This document shows, in pieces, positions 25,347 through 33,983 of a DNA stretch of 64,000 nt (position 1 is the stretch's first letter; each line of letters begins with the position of its first letter). Position numbers and translations under genes: made by a program. Origin of the DNA: Legionella saoudiensis (GTDB lineage Bacteria; Pseudomonadota; Gammaproteobacteria; Legionellales; Legionellaceae); NCBI RefSeq assembly GCF_001465875.1, contig NZ_LN901324.1, positions 806,001-870,000 of the forward strand, read 5' to 3'. A model generated the notes under the pieces. That model ran no database searches. It saw only the letters and a list, made by a program, of their open reading frames with translations, and was not told the DNA's origin.

Positions 25347-27554
25347 TTAATTTAATTTAGCACTACTACCAAGATTATGTTGCGATTCCTGGATGTTTTC
25401 ACTACCTCTTTTCGGCACTGGCTTTCGTGTTTCTTTAAACTGTCCGAATAGACCAAAAGCGTTAAGTTCAGTTATCGTTTCCTTAGCAGATCCCGGTTCA
25501 CGATATTTCCATTCATAAGATGGGTAATGCGGTAAACTATGCGAAACTGGTGACGTGCAGATTCTATCAGCACCTAATTCAGCGCCATGGCCATATTTTT
25601 GCGCGTAATTTATTAATTTCATAACAGCAGGTTTAACTGCACAACAATCTTTGCAGCATGGCCGTGTACCTGCATAGTTTTCATCTCGGACTCGCTCGGG
25701 AATAACTACATCCACTGCAGCAGATTCTAGGCCTAAAATACGATTATGATAGGTAACTGAATCAATATCCTCATCATCTGATTCTGAGGTATTCATGGGT
25801 TCTTGATCCAACGAGAGATGCATAGTCATTTTTTCATGACGGTCATAGTCTTTACCCGGTTTATGGTTTCGAACCTCATCATCGTTATAAGTTTGAGGAT
25901 TACTTACAGTTTTATTATGTTTATGCTCCGTATTGCCATAACCATAGGCTTCTGTATTATTAAAGGGATAAAAACCGCAATTAGTAATCCCATCTACAGT
26001 GAAATGCTCACCGAACTCATAGTAGAGCTTAACTAATAAAGAACCAAAATACTTTTCTGCACAGGGTTTTGTTGTATTAACACGCTGGTTATTTATTAGT
26101 AATTTCAGGGTATCATTGTAATTTTGGATATCACCATAAACAAGCTCATAATGGGTTGTTGATTCTTTATTAAGCTTATCAATAAAGGCATCAAGATGTT
26201 TCATAATACCACTTCTTCCAGGCTTATATTTATGTCCTGAAAGCGCAACATAACACACATCAGATTTTGCTTGAGTAGGTATTGATACAGAAGTCGAGAC
26301 AAAGCTGATGCACGCTGGGGATGAATCATTTCCAGCATATTTGTTCTGCTGATGTGAATCATAATGATATTGCTGTACAGCCTCGCAATTTTTTGCATCG
26401 CTCCAAAACTTACGCATAAAGTTCATAGCATCCTGTTCACTTTGTACCGATTGGTGAAAATAATAGGATGGATTGGAGGTGAGATTACCTAATCCTTGAC
26501 TATGTCTTAAGCTATTATCTAAAGATTTGACATGTGAATTCTTTAAGATATTAAATGCTAATCGATCGTATTTATCCCTTCCCGATGGCTTATTTTCATT
26601 ATTTGCCACCTGTTTGCTCTTTGATTTTTCAGGAACAGATACCGATAAATCATTATGCTTCTCTTTTTTCTTAGGACTATCCTTAACACTTATCTCGCTT
26701 TGTTTACGCTTTAGCGGATTAGGCTCAGAGAAAAGATTATCTAAATTAGGCGCCTGTATCTCAATACTTGAAGTTTCGGATTGGCTCGTTAACTGCAGCG
26801 TCTGCCCACGCAAAAATGTCTTTTCTAACTTGGCCTTATTTTTTCGTGGGGCCGCAGTGGGCAAAATATCTTTTTTTTCAATATCAGGCGTATTTTGGTT
26901 TAAATAAGTAACACAAAATTGGCGTTGTTTATCGGAAATGAGCCCAGTCGCATGAAGTTGAGAGATTATATATACATCCCGAGTATATGACTTAGGCTTT
27001 TTGTCATCATACGATTTGCATTCAGAAATATCCGGAGGATAATTATTAGTTCCTTCAGCAATAAATACTTTTAAACAGTTTTCATAGATTGTTTGGCTTT
27101 TTTGAAGAAAATCTTTCCGGGATATTTTCCCATCCCTCCAGGATTTATTTAATTCTTGTTGTGCTTTTCGATATTCAGCATGAGCCTGGGCATGCATTCT
27201 TACAGCAATAAAGCCTGTTTGTTTTACCGGGAATGATAAATTGGCAGGAGCTTCTCTATGTTCGAAACAATCCTGAAACGCATTTTGACACTGCTCCCAA
27301 TTTTCCTGACTTTGACGTTTATAATCATCCCAATCAATTAAATCAGCATAATGCATAGCATTTAGTCTTTTTTGTGTATTTATGTAGGTAAATTCAGCTT
27401 GTTCAATTCGAGCAGCATCATGATTGAGACTTAAAAAGCTTTTATTTTCCTGAAGATATTGACGCCTTTTTGCGGAAAAATATTGATTAAGACTTGCTAG
27501 TTTTTCACTTTTTGATTGATTATCAAAATTAGGAATTTCTTCAAAAACTTTCAT
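25347..27554 (-). CDS. Deaminase-like protein with bipartite nuclear-localisation-type signal, effector candidate
   Basis: 735 aa, no signal peptide. Residues 1-230 are helical and charged. Residues 282-299 form a textbook bipartite basic signal (KRK, ten residues, PKKKEK). The C-terminal half shows the order expected of the cytidine-deaminase superfamily: strands ACISFVSTSV (413-422) and VCYVALSGHK (433-442), a helix with PCAEKYFGSLL where Cys498-Ala-Glu500 fits the C/H-A-E zinc and catalytic motif, and TRPCCKDCCAV (630-640) where Cys633/634 and Cys637 fit the PCxxC motif. Acidic low-complexity sequence (DDEDID near 593) separates the last two. Deaminase identity is an inference from motif order. 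A strong PmrA box lies upstream; no Shine-Dalgarno is visible. Confidence 0.82.
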   Translation of the reverse strand: MKVFEEIPNFDNQSKSEKLASLNQYFSAKRRQYLQENKSFLSLNHDAARIEQAEFTYINTQKRLNAMHYADLIDWDDYKRQSQENWEQCQNAFQDCFEHREAPANLSFPVKQTGFIAVRMHAQAHAEYRKAQQELNKSWRDGKISRKDFLQKSQTIYENCLKVFIAEGTNNYPPDISECKSYDDKKPKSYTRDVYIISQLHATGLISDKQRQFCVTYLNQNTPDIEKKDILPTAAPRKNKAKLEKTFLRGQTLQLTSQSETSSIEIQAPNLDNLFSEPNPLKRKQSEISVKDSPKKKEKHNDLSVSVPEKSKSKQVANNENKPSGRDKYDRLAFNILKNSHVKSLDNSLRHSQGLGNLTSNPSYYFHQSVQSEQDAMNFMRKFWSDAKNCEAVQQYHYDSHQQNKYAGNDSSPACISFVSTSVSIPTQAKSDVCYVALSGHKYKPGRSGIMKHLDAFIDKLNKESTTHYELVYGDIQNYNDTLKLLINNQRVNTTKPCAEKYFGSLLVKLYYEFGEHFTVDGITNCGFYPFNNTEAYGYGNTEHKHNKTVSNPQTYNDDEVRNHKPGKDYDRHEKMTMHLSLDQEPMNTSESDDEDIDSVTYHNRILGLESAAVDVVIPERVRDENYAGTRPCCKDCCAVKPAVMKLINYAQKYGHGAELGADRICTSPVSHSLPHYPSYEWKYREPGSAKETITELNAFGLFGQFKETRKPVPKRGSENIQESQHNLGSSAKLN

Positions 27555-27592
27555 TATAGGCTATCATTCTAAGGAAAATTAACAGGGGAGAC

Positions 27593-27625
27593 AGTATAAA
27601 AGTGAAACATTAAGGAAATATTAAG
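27593..27625 (-). promoter_or_regulatory. PmrA box and -10 of the deaminase-like gene
   Basis: On the minus strand, CTTAATATT (27625-27617), two bases, CTTAATGTT (27614-27606), seven bases, then TATACT (27598-27593). This is nearly identical to the known PmrA tandem CTTAATATT-N2-CTTAATATT, with one base changed. It is the best such site in the window. Confidence 0.8.
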
Positions 27626-27786
27626 AGAGCAGTATCTAAATAAATCTTTCCCTTTCACGCTCTACTCAAAAACACGGCTACCGTGTTCATAAAAAGTTAA
27701 ATTTGACAAAAAATAATATCTCTTATTGCTTTTCATGCTAAAATTTAGCTCCATTTCTTAAGGTAACTAAGGGTTGATAGTTCATC

Positions 27787-29901
27787 ATGACAAAAAGAAA
27801 AGTAGCCGAAGTGAAGCAGACTCAAGACTTCCCTCGCAAAAAGACTCGATATGATATCGAAGCAATAAACGAACTCTATGAGTCAGGGCTACTTCTTGCA
27901 AAACAAAGACACTTCACAGAGGCACTTAATAATTTAGAAAAAGCATATGAAATGTGCATCGCCTCGGAGCAAGATATTGATGACTCAGATTCTAATGATA
28001 TTGATGGGTATTTTTCTGAAAAATACATTAGGGAAGACGAACTCTTAGATGATGGCGAGGAGAGCGAAGATGTAAATTATGAATTCAAAAAAATAGCAGC
28101 CCTAAGTGCCTTTAGATTAAGTGGACTCTTTTATGCTTTGTTTATAACGGAACCTAATCAAAAAATATTTCACCATTTATCCAATTATACAAATGAAAGT
28201 GCACAACGTTTGCAAACACTAATCGCTCATACAAGGACAACCGAACTTGAAAGAGAAGACTATATTTACTATCTTGCGTCACTCCATGAAAACTTTGCTT
28301 TTGTCTGTAATAAATTAAATCGATTCGAAGAGGAAGCAAGAGCTCACTTGACGAGTTCAGCCTATTACTTACAAATAAATCAGCTACCTCAAGCGATCCG
28401 GCAAGCTCACCTCGCCTGTAGTCCATTAACTCTGCTATCAAAATATGATGAAGCCATAATTGCCTTAGAGAAAGTCTATAAAATTTACCAACAAGCGCTA
28501 AAAGACGATTGCCAGGAAGTTATTGAGCACTATGCAGATAAAATATTAGGGATTCTACGAGAATTATGTAACACCTTATTGAATACCTCTAAATACGAGT
28601 TAGCTGCTCAATACCTTGAAGAGCTTTATCAACATGCTGTGGCAACCAAAACCAATACTGAGATTGCTGAAATAGCTTTAATAAGTGCTCAGGTGCTGGA
28701 GCGTATTCTAGATCAAAGTTCAGCAAATGATATAATTCAAAAAGCCTGGTATTGGGCAGATAAAGCCGAACACCATTATAGGCAAGCTTTGACTGATACT
28801 TCTTTTAATGCAGAAACACAACGAGGTCTTGTAAAAGCTTTATTTATTAAAGGCGCTTTAATAGAGGAATATCATATCCAAGCTTCTACAGAAGAACTTT
28901 ATCGCGAAGCTCAATCAATTTGCGCATTAATTAATGATGAGAAAAATCTGGCTTTAGCTAAAATTAACCTTGGAAAATGTATACAACGTTCGCCTAAAGG
29001 TATAGAAGAATCAATTCAACTATTTCAAAGTGTTTATTATGAGCAGGCTCATAAAGCCGAAACCGATGACTTGATGGATGGACTTTCATTGGAAGCTGGT
29101 CTTGCGGCTTATTATTTGGGAATTAGTTATTTAAAACAAACACCACCTCAATATGAACAGGCAGCCATTTTTTTCCGAGAGGCGTTTAATTATTTACCTT
29201 TTTCAGAAGCAGCAGATTTTTCTTTTGAAGCGCTTGCATTAGCAGTTTTATTGTCATTAAAAGGTCCTACTACGAATTTAAAAAAATCCTGGAATCTACT
29301 TTTAGAACATCGAGAAGAGTTTAATGATGACGATATAGGCTGGGCATTATGGTTAGGTTGTGCTTTTGTTGAGTTGTCGAATGAAGCTGTTGCTAAAGTG
29401 CTCCCAGATCCTGATGCAATAAGCCATTTGCAAGAAGTAATTGGTCTTTATGATGACTATATAGATCTGGAATATACGGGTAACGATGAGATGATAATCG
29501 TTTTATCTCAAATCTTAGCCAGGCATATTGGGGACGGCTATAAGTTACTTAATGATCCAGTTCGCGCTGAAGAGTATTATTCCTATTCGGAACAATTTAT
29601 CAGCCGGTGCACTTCGCAGGAAGCTTTTCTGGCTCGTATAGAGCTGATGCAATCGCGAAATGGCCATCAAAACATAAGCTATGAAGACATCCAAAAACTA
29701 AAAGAACTCCAAAAAAGCTACCATATTAATGAAGATAGAGCTCCTGAGTTTAATTTAAATAAAGGAAACAATTTTCATTACCGTGTAAACAAAGTATGTG
29801 AGGCACAACGTCCTTACCAGTGCCAACACTTCTTTTTCCAGCTGACACGAACTCAGGAGCGTGAAGATTTGACTGACCTGGAGTTTAAATTCAGCCCTTA
29901 A
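27787..29901 (+). CDS. TPR-repeat protein with basic N-terminal signal, effector candidate
   Basis: 704 aa, helical throughout. The first 21 residues hold two basic clusters, KRK (3-5) and RKKTR (17-21), spaced as in bipartite nuclear signals. Paired helices typical of tetratricopeptide repeats follow, for example LLAKQRHFTEALNNLEKAYE (36-55), then YDEAIIALEKVYKIYQQAL and YELAAQYLEELYQHA, and a late copy YEQAAIFFREAFNYL. TPR arrays bind peptides of partner proteins, so a scaffold or adaptor role is likely. The gene is divergent from the deaminase-like gene, which carries a comparable basic signal; the two may share a site of action. The intergenic 27555-27786 has TTGACA at 27703-27708 but no well-placed -10. 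Confidence 0.82.
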   Translation: MTKRKVAEVKQTQDFPRKKTRYDIEAINELYESGLLLAKQRHFTEALNNLEKAYEMCIASEQDIDDSDSNDIDGYFSEKYIREDELLDDGEESEDVNYEFKKIAALSAFRLSGLFYALFITEPNQKIFHHLSNYTNESAQRLQTLIAHTRTTELEREDYIYYLASLHENFAFVCNKLNRFEEEARAHLTSSAYYLQINQLPQAIRQAHLACSPLTLLSKYDEAIIALEKVYKIYQQALKDDCQEVIEHYADKILGILRELCNTLLNTSKYELAAQYLEELYQHAVATKTNTEIAEIALISAQVLERILDQSSANDIIQKAWYWADKAEHHYRQALTDTSFNAETQRGLVKALFIKGALIEEYHIQASTEELYREAQSICALINDEKNLALAKINLGKCIQRSPKGIEESIQLFQSVYYEQAHKAETDDLMDGLSLEAGLAAYYLGISYLKQTPPQYEQAAIFFREAFNYLPFSEAADFSFEALALAVLLSLKGPTTNLKKSWNLLLEHREEFNDDDIGWALWLGCAFVELSNEAVAKVLPDPDAISHLQEVIGLYDDYIDLEYTGNDEMIIVLSQILARHIGDGYKLLNDPVRAEEYYSYSEQFISRCTSQEAFLARIELMQSRNGHQNISYEDIQKLKELQKSYHINEDRAPEFNLNKGNNFHYRVNKVCEAQRPYQCQHFFFQLTRTQEREDLTDLEFKFSP

Positions 29902-30039
29902 TAGCAGGCAAAAACACCCCTATTGTTGTTCAACAAAAATGAGGATACCTCAGGTTTATATTTTTCTATATGACAACATTATGAGTATATTTAAACCATC
30001 ACTGCTATACTGGAGTTAATGAGTATCAGGAGTGATTAG

Positions 30040-31281
30040 ATGTTTCAAATAACTAATAATAATTTTAATGAGCAAGTGGAAGCTATAGCAAATGGGGCAA
30101 AAGTCGGTACGATTATTGACTTCAATTTAAAATTCCCCTTAAGCGCAGAACAACTAGCTGCATTAGAAAGAGCGTTGAAACAAAATGCGGAAAAACAATG
30201 GGGTTTCCATATAAGCCGAGAAATGGCTTTAGATGTACGTGTTCAATTACTTCAATCTTTACCTAACTTATGCTCTCAAATTAGTTATTTACAGGTTAAC
30301 TCCCCACCACTTACCGAACGTGATATTGCCGCACTAGAGAATATTATTACTGAAAATAAATCCCCATTACATCTACAAATTGTTCTCGATAAAACATTCC
30401 CTACAAATGGATTTTTAAATTTTTTAAAAAACATTCAATCTAGCCAAACCCTGACTCAATTAGGGATTTATAACTCTCTTCTTTCTAATAAAGAGACAGT
30501 CCAATTAATAAGTGCTGTTGCACGTTTTATAAAAAATAATACCTCATTACATCAACTAGATTTTTACGATATAGAGTTGAATGAATCAGGTACGAAGCTC
30601 ATTATTGAGGCGCTGACGCACAATTACTCGATACAGCAAATCTTTACTACTGAAGTTGTAGAGCCTGTAGAAGAGCTACTAGCACGTAATAGAGCTTTAT
30701 CCCCTATTTTCCAATACCTAAAGGATGATTTAGATAAGAATAACTTTTATCCTGTTCCAAAAAGCTTTCATGAATATGTGACATTACTAACAGATGATGA
30801 GCGCACAGTCCTTATTCATCAATTGGAACGCAGTAAACATAATTTAGCCCCAATGGCTTGTGCTTATTTGCTCTTTCCCGAAACAAGCTTTTATAATTTA
30901 ATAGCAAGCTACATCGATGCCTCTGCCCCAGAAGATGAAGCAAGAAGCCATGCAGCAATTACTTTTCTTCTTCAAGCATCCTCGAACCCTCAATTTAAAG
31001 TGCTTGCTGAAACATTACTCTATCATTTCAAAGTGGGCTCACCCTTTGAATCTGTAAAAAATAGGCTAAGCACTGTCTTTTTACATCCTGATGAGCAATA
31101 CATCAAAATGAACTTATCCTCTGGTGATCTCATGGATGATCGTATTCCTACAGCAATGCCTGCAATTCCAGTAGGCCCAGTAGGCTTCTTTTCACAGAAC
31201 AGAAATACACCAAGAGACAATGCGGCTGATAATGCTGAAGAAAACGATCAAAGTTATGAGTCAACATCACCCGGCTCTTAA
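30040..31281 (+). CDS. Leucine-rich-repeat-like protein, effector candidate
   Basis: 413 aa, no signal peptide, AGGAG seven bases before the ATG. The N-terminal half contains ribonuclease-inhibitor-style LRR units: LTERDIAALENIITEN, TLTQLGIYNSLLSNKETVQL and SLHQLDFYDIELNESGTKLI, each a strand (LxxLxxxx) followed by a helix. There are about four irregular units (about 60-215). The second half (230-355) is helical, and the tail after 375 is polar and acidic. LRR domains bind proteins; LRR effectors are common in Legionella. A TATACT (30006-30011) is a possible -10. Partner and function are unknown. Confidence 0.78.
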   Translation: MFQITNNNFNEQVEAIANGAKVGTIIDFNLKFPLSAEQLAALERALKQNAEKQWGFHISREMALDVRVQLLQSLPNLCSQISYLQVNSPPLTERDIAALENIITENKSPLHLQIVLDKTFPTNGFLNFLKNIQSSQTLTQLGIYNSLLSNKETVQLISAVARFIKNNTSLHQLDFYDIELNESGTKLIIEALTHNYSIQQIFTTEVVEPVEELLARNRALSPIFQYLKDDLDKNNFYPVPKSFHEYVTLLTDDERTVLIHQLERSKHNLAPMACAYLLFPETSFYNLIASYIDASAPEDEARSHAAITFLLQASSNPQFKVLAETLLYHFKVGSPFESVKNRLSTVFLHPDEQYIKMNLSSGDLMDDRIPTAMPAIPVGPVGFFSQNRNTPRDNAADNAEENDQSYESTSPGS

Positions 31282-31397
31282 CATCACTACGCTGAGGATG
31301 ATCTCTTAATTTAAGAGGTATTTACTACACATTGAATTAATGCTTCTTATTTATGATAATTAAGGCTTATGCATGATGCACCTCAGTAAACTACAAA

Positions 31398-33020
31398 ATG
31401 CCCTTAAAAACTCGCACTACATATACAATTTTTGAAGCATTAACTACCTTGAAAAAAGGAGTACTCCTTTTTTTATTGTCAGAATCTTTGAATATAAGCC
31501 AAGAAGACATTATTGGTGTTTCCGGAGATAAACATCCAAAGGTTTCGTTTAATAAACAAGGTTTTGCTAAAATTCTTAACAAAAATCAGGGCGCAGCATT
31601 TTTTGAAAAAAATCCGGCAATGCAGTCAATTAAAGTAATCGATTTAAACAAACTACTACAGGCATTATCTTCCCAAAAAGTAATCCCTAAATTTCCCTAT
31701 TTTTTTTCTATTATTGAAGAAAGCCAATATGAAAATATAGAGGCCATTATTGAAGATTATGAACTAGTTGATCGCTGTAAAAACATGCAATGCATGTGGC
31801 AACAATGGGGAACTATTGCTTTGCCTCATCTTATTTCCTCACATCAAGCATTACAAAGAATCTTGGCTGCAAAAATGAAGTGCCCGCTAGCCCATCACTT
31901 AGAGATAAATACATTAAGAAATGGATTAAGCATTGAATATCAATGTGAAATTTATTCTAATCATTTGTATGGAGCCAAATTGTTAGACATTTGGCACGAC
32001 TATTTAATAAGCACCTCACCGCAAAGCAGGCATCCGAAAAATTTTTTAAGCTGGTTAACCAAACAGCCACTAACGAAATTACAAAAATATGGAATAAATC
32101 ATTTAGATGAACTTCCTAAAGTAAATTACATGAAGTCTTCTAGTCAACGAATGCCTTGGCTACTGCATTTAAAACCAGGCAATATTGTTGAAGGTACTAG
32201 TTTACCTAAACCTATAGTTCAGGAAGAGCTGCTTGAAATCATTTATGCCTTGGGCTTTTTAGAAAATAATTTAGAATTCTTAGGCGGGGTAAAAAAGAGA
32301 GGAACGATTAATCACTCCAGTTTTTTTGGCGGAGAACCAACCCAAGGGGCGGGAAAAATAATATTAAAGAGTAAGTTAGATAAAACCAATAATCTTTATT
32401 GGGTCATTCATAAAATGGATAATAATAGTGGCCATATAAAACCTACTGACCAAATGACCATAAAAATATTAGAAAAGCTGGTGCACCTGGGTTTAGATTT
32501 AAAGACGATTGCTTGGAACTCTAAATGGGGCACTGTAGGCCAATATGATGAAAACGCATTGATTGCGCTGAAACGTCTAAAGCATGATTTTTCTTATGTG
32601 AAAATCTTCGATACACCCCGTACAACTAGCTCAAAACGTCTGGAAAAAATTGCCCTATTTGCACGACTTGGTGCAGTAAAGAATTTGTATTGTTACCTCT
32701 CAGTTAGAAAACACAAAATAAGCATCAATGAAGTGATAACTACGTCTTTGTTTGTAATGCAAACCATGAAAAATCATCTACTTTTTTATGAGCAAGATGT
32801 GCTTACACATAAAGAAAAGCCTCAAACTGCCAGCAAATTAGCAGAGCAGGCAATTTTGCTCTTGAATAATATCGGGATATCATGCCCTGAATTTGAGGAG
32901 GAATTAGCGCAGATTAGCCTCCAATATAAAAACCGCTCCTCCCTAAAACTACCCCTTAATGAAATTCAAGAAAGTAACTGCATCGAAAAAAAAGAGCATT
33001 TTCATTATAATGGACTATGA
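31398..33020 (+). CDS. Hypothetical protein (540 aa)
   Basis: I do not recognise this family. The product is basic and mixed alpha/beta, without signal peptide or membrane segment. Visible features are a cysteine-containing patch (RCKNMQCMWQQWG, near 130), a Gly-rich turn FGGEPTQGAGKI (about 313-324), and a helical C-terminus ending in a His/Lys-rich tail. No Shine-Dalgarno precedes the ATG at 31398. Its end overlaps the longest possible frame of the next gene, but the likely start of that gene is 31 bases downstream, so the two may be cotranscribed. Position within a run of effector-like genes is the only hint of role. Confidence 0.72.
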   Translation: MPLKTRTTYTIFEALTTLKKGVLLFLLSESLNISQEDIIGVSGDKHPKVSFNKQGFAKILNKNQGAAFFEKNPAMQSIKVIDLNKLLQALSSQKVIPKFPYFFSIIEESQYENIEAIIEDYELVDRCKNMQCMWQQWGTIALPHLISSHQALQRILAAKMKCPLAHHLEINTLRNGLSIEYQCEIYSNHLYGAKLLDIWHDYLISTSPQSRHPKNFLSWLTKQPLTKLQKYGINHLDELPKVNYMKSSSQRMPWLLHLKPGNIVEGTSLPKPIVQEELLEIIYALGFLENNLEFLGGVKKRGTINHSSFFGGEPTQGAGKIILKSKLDKTNNLYWVIHKMDNNSGHIKPTDQMTIKILEKLVHLGLDLKTIAWNSKWGTVGQYDENALIALKRLKHDFSYVKIFDTPRTTSSKRLEKIALFARLGAVKNLYCYLSVRKHKISINEVITTSLFVMQTMKNHLLFYEQDVLTHKEKPQTASKLAEQAILLLNNIGISCPEFEEELAQISLQYKNRSSLKLPLNEIQESNCIEKKEHFHYNGL

Positions 33021-33051
33021 TATTATTACATTTTTAATGAAAGGAATTCCT

Positions 33052-33888
33052 ATGCCCCAACAAACAGCTTTAGTTTCTGGATTTGCCCGTTCATTTGTAT
33101 CTGGAAATGCTATTTCGGGTGGATTAGTTTGGCCTCTTGGGGCGAAAGAGAAAGGTGTATACACCGATTCAGAAGGGAAATTTTCCATTGAATGGCCTAT
33201 TGGCCAACCCATTACCTTAGTTTTTGAAAAGCCTGGCTCTTATTGGACTGGATACAAAACAACACAATCAGCCACGCTTATTGTGCCGCCTGAAGGCATA
33301 AATGATAAAAACTACTTAAAGAATGTATCATTTCAAGTTCCATCAGAAATGGCCTATTCATTTATTCAATGGGCTACTGGATTTACTCCCACTCCAGGTA
33401 AAGGCCATGTCGCAGCAACAGTTACCCCGCCTAATATGACCTTAGACGATATTCCTCAAGGTGTTGAAGGTGTTAAGGTAAGACTCTCACCGGCAGTTGA
33501 ATCAACACCGTTTTACTTTGGTATTTTTCCATTGACACATAAAACAAATCCTTTTGATAGATCATTAACAAGCACTTCATTGGATGGAGGAATTCTATTT
33601 GCCAATGTCCCACCAGGTGAATATGAATTGTATGCTGAAAAAGAAGGTTATGTGTTCTCTTCGGTACATATTAATGTTCGCGCTGATGTGTTGATTAATG
33701 CAAGCCCTCCTAATGGACCTACGCAAATCATTGAGCCCGTCAATACAGAAAGCGCGTTGGTTAAAGAAAATACTCTTGCTAAAACGAATGTAGCGACTAA
33801 TAATTATAGTTTTTTTAAGCCTGCTGTTGTGGGGTTAGCCGTGGCTGCGAGTGCCTGTGTTGCGCATGCGGTAATTAGCAGTATGTAA
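33052..33888 (+). CDS. Protein with carboxypeptidase-regulatory-like domains and C-terminal membrane segment
   Basis: 278 aa from the ATG at 33052, which has AAAGGA seven bases upstream; the frame is open to 32959 but that part overlaps the previous gene. Two beta-sandwich units resembling transthyretin/CarboxypepD_reg domains are visible: GVYTDSEGKFSIEWPIGQPI (about 38-57) and SLDGGILFANVPPGEYELYA (about 180-199), each with the TDxxGxFxF...GxY-x-L pattern. Residues 255-277 are a hydrophobic helix at the extreme C-terminus (FFKPAVVGLAVAASACVAHA), giving a tail-anchored layout. There is no N-terminal signal. If delivered to a host, it could insert post-translationally into organelle membranes; this is inference. 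Confidence 0.72.
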   Translation: MPQQTALVSGFARSFVSGNAISGGLVWPLGAKEKGVYTDSEGKFSIEWPIGQPITLVFEKPGSYWTGYKTTQSATLIVPPEGINDKNYLKNVSFQVPSEMAYSFIQWATGFTPTPGKGHVAATVTPPNMTLDDIPQGVEGVKVRLSPAVESTPFYFGIFPLTHKTNPFDRSLTSTSLDGGILFANVPPGEYELYAEKEGYVFSSVHINVRADVLINASPPNGPTQIIEPVNTESALVKENTLAKTNVATNNYSFFKPAVVGLAVAASACVAHAVISSM

Positions 33889-33947
33889 TTGCTTATCCAT
33901 TTTGAGAGCACTTGTCTGGCATTTGCGCGCACATTTATTCCTGTATG

Positions 33948-33976
33948 GTATGTAAGCATCAATAGTGCTTACATAC
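33948..33976. terminator. Shared hairpin between convergent genes
   Basis: GTATGTAAGCA (33948-33958) pairs with TGCTTACATAC (33966-33976) across a 7-base loop. A short AGAGATTTTA follows on the plus strand. It lies between the end of the tail-anchored protein gene and the end of ybaL, so it may serve both. Confidence 0.55.
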
Positions 33977-33983
33977 AGAGATT

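Noticed and set aside
31303..31317. CTCTTAA-T-TTAAGAG palindrome as a terminator or operator
   Set aside because: A one-base loop cannot form a normal hairpin and there is no T-tract; probably AT-rich chance.
32959..33051. Upstream start of the carboxypeptidase-regulatory-like protein
   Set aside because: Overlaps the previous gene's end and is Lys-rich without family likeness; ATG 33052 has AAAGGA.
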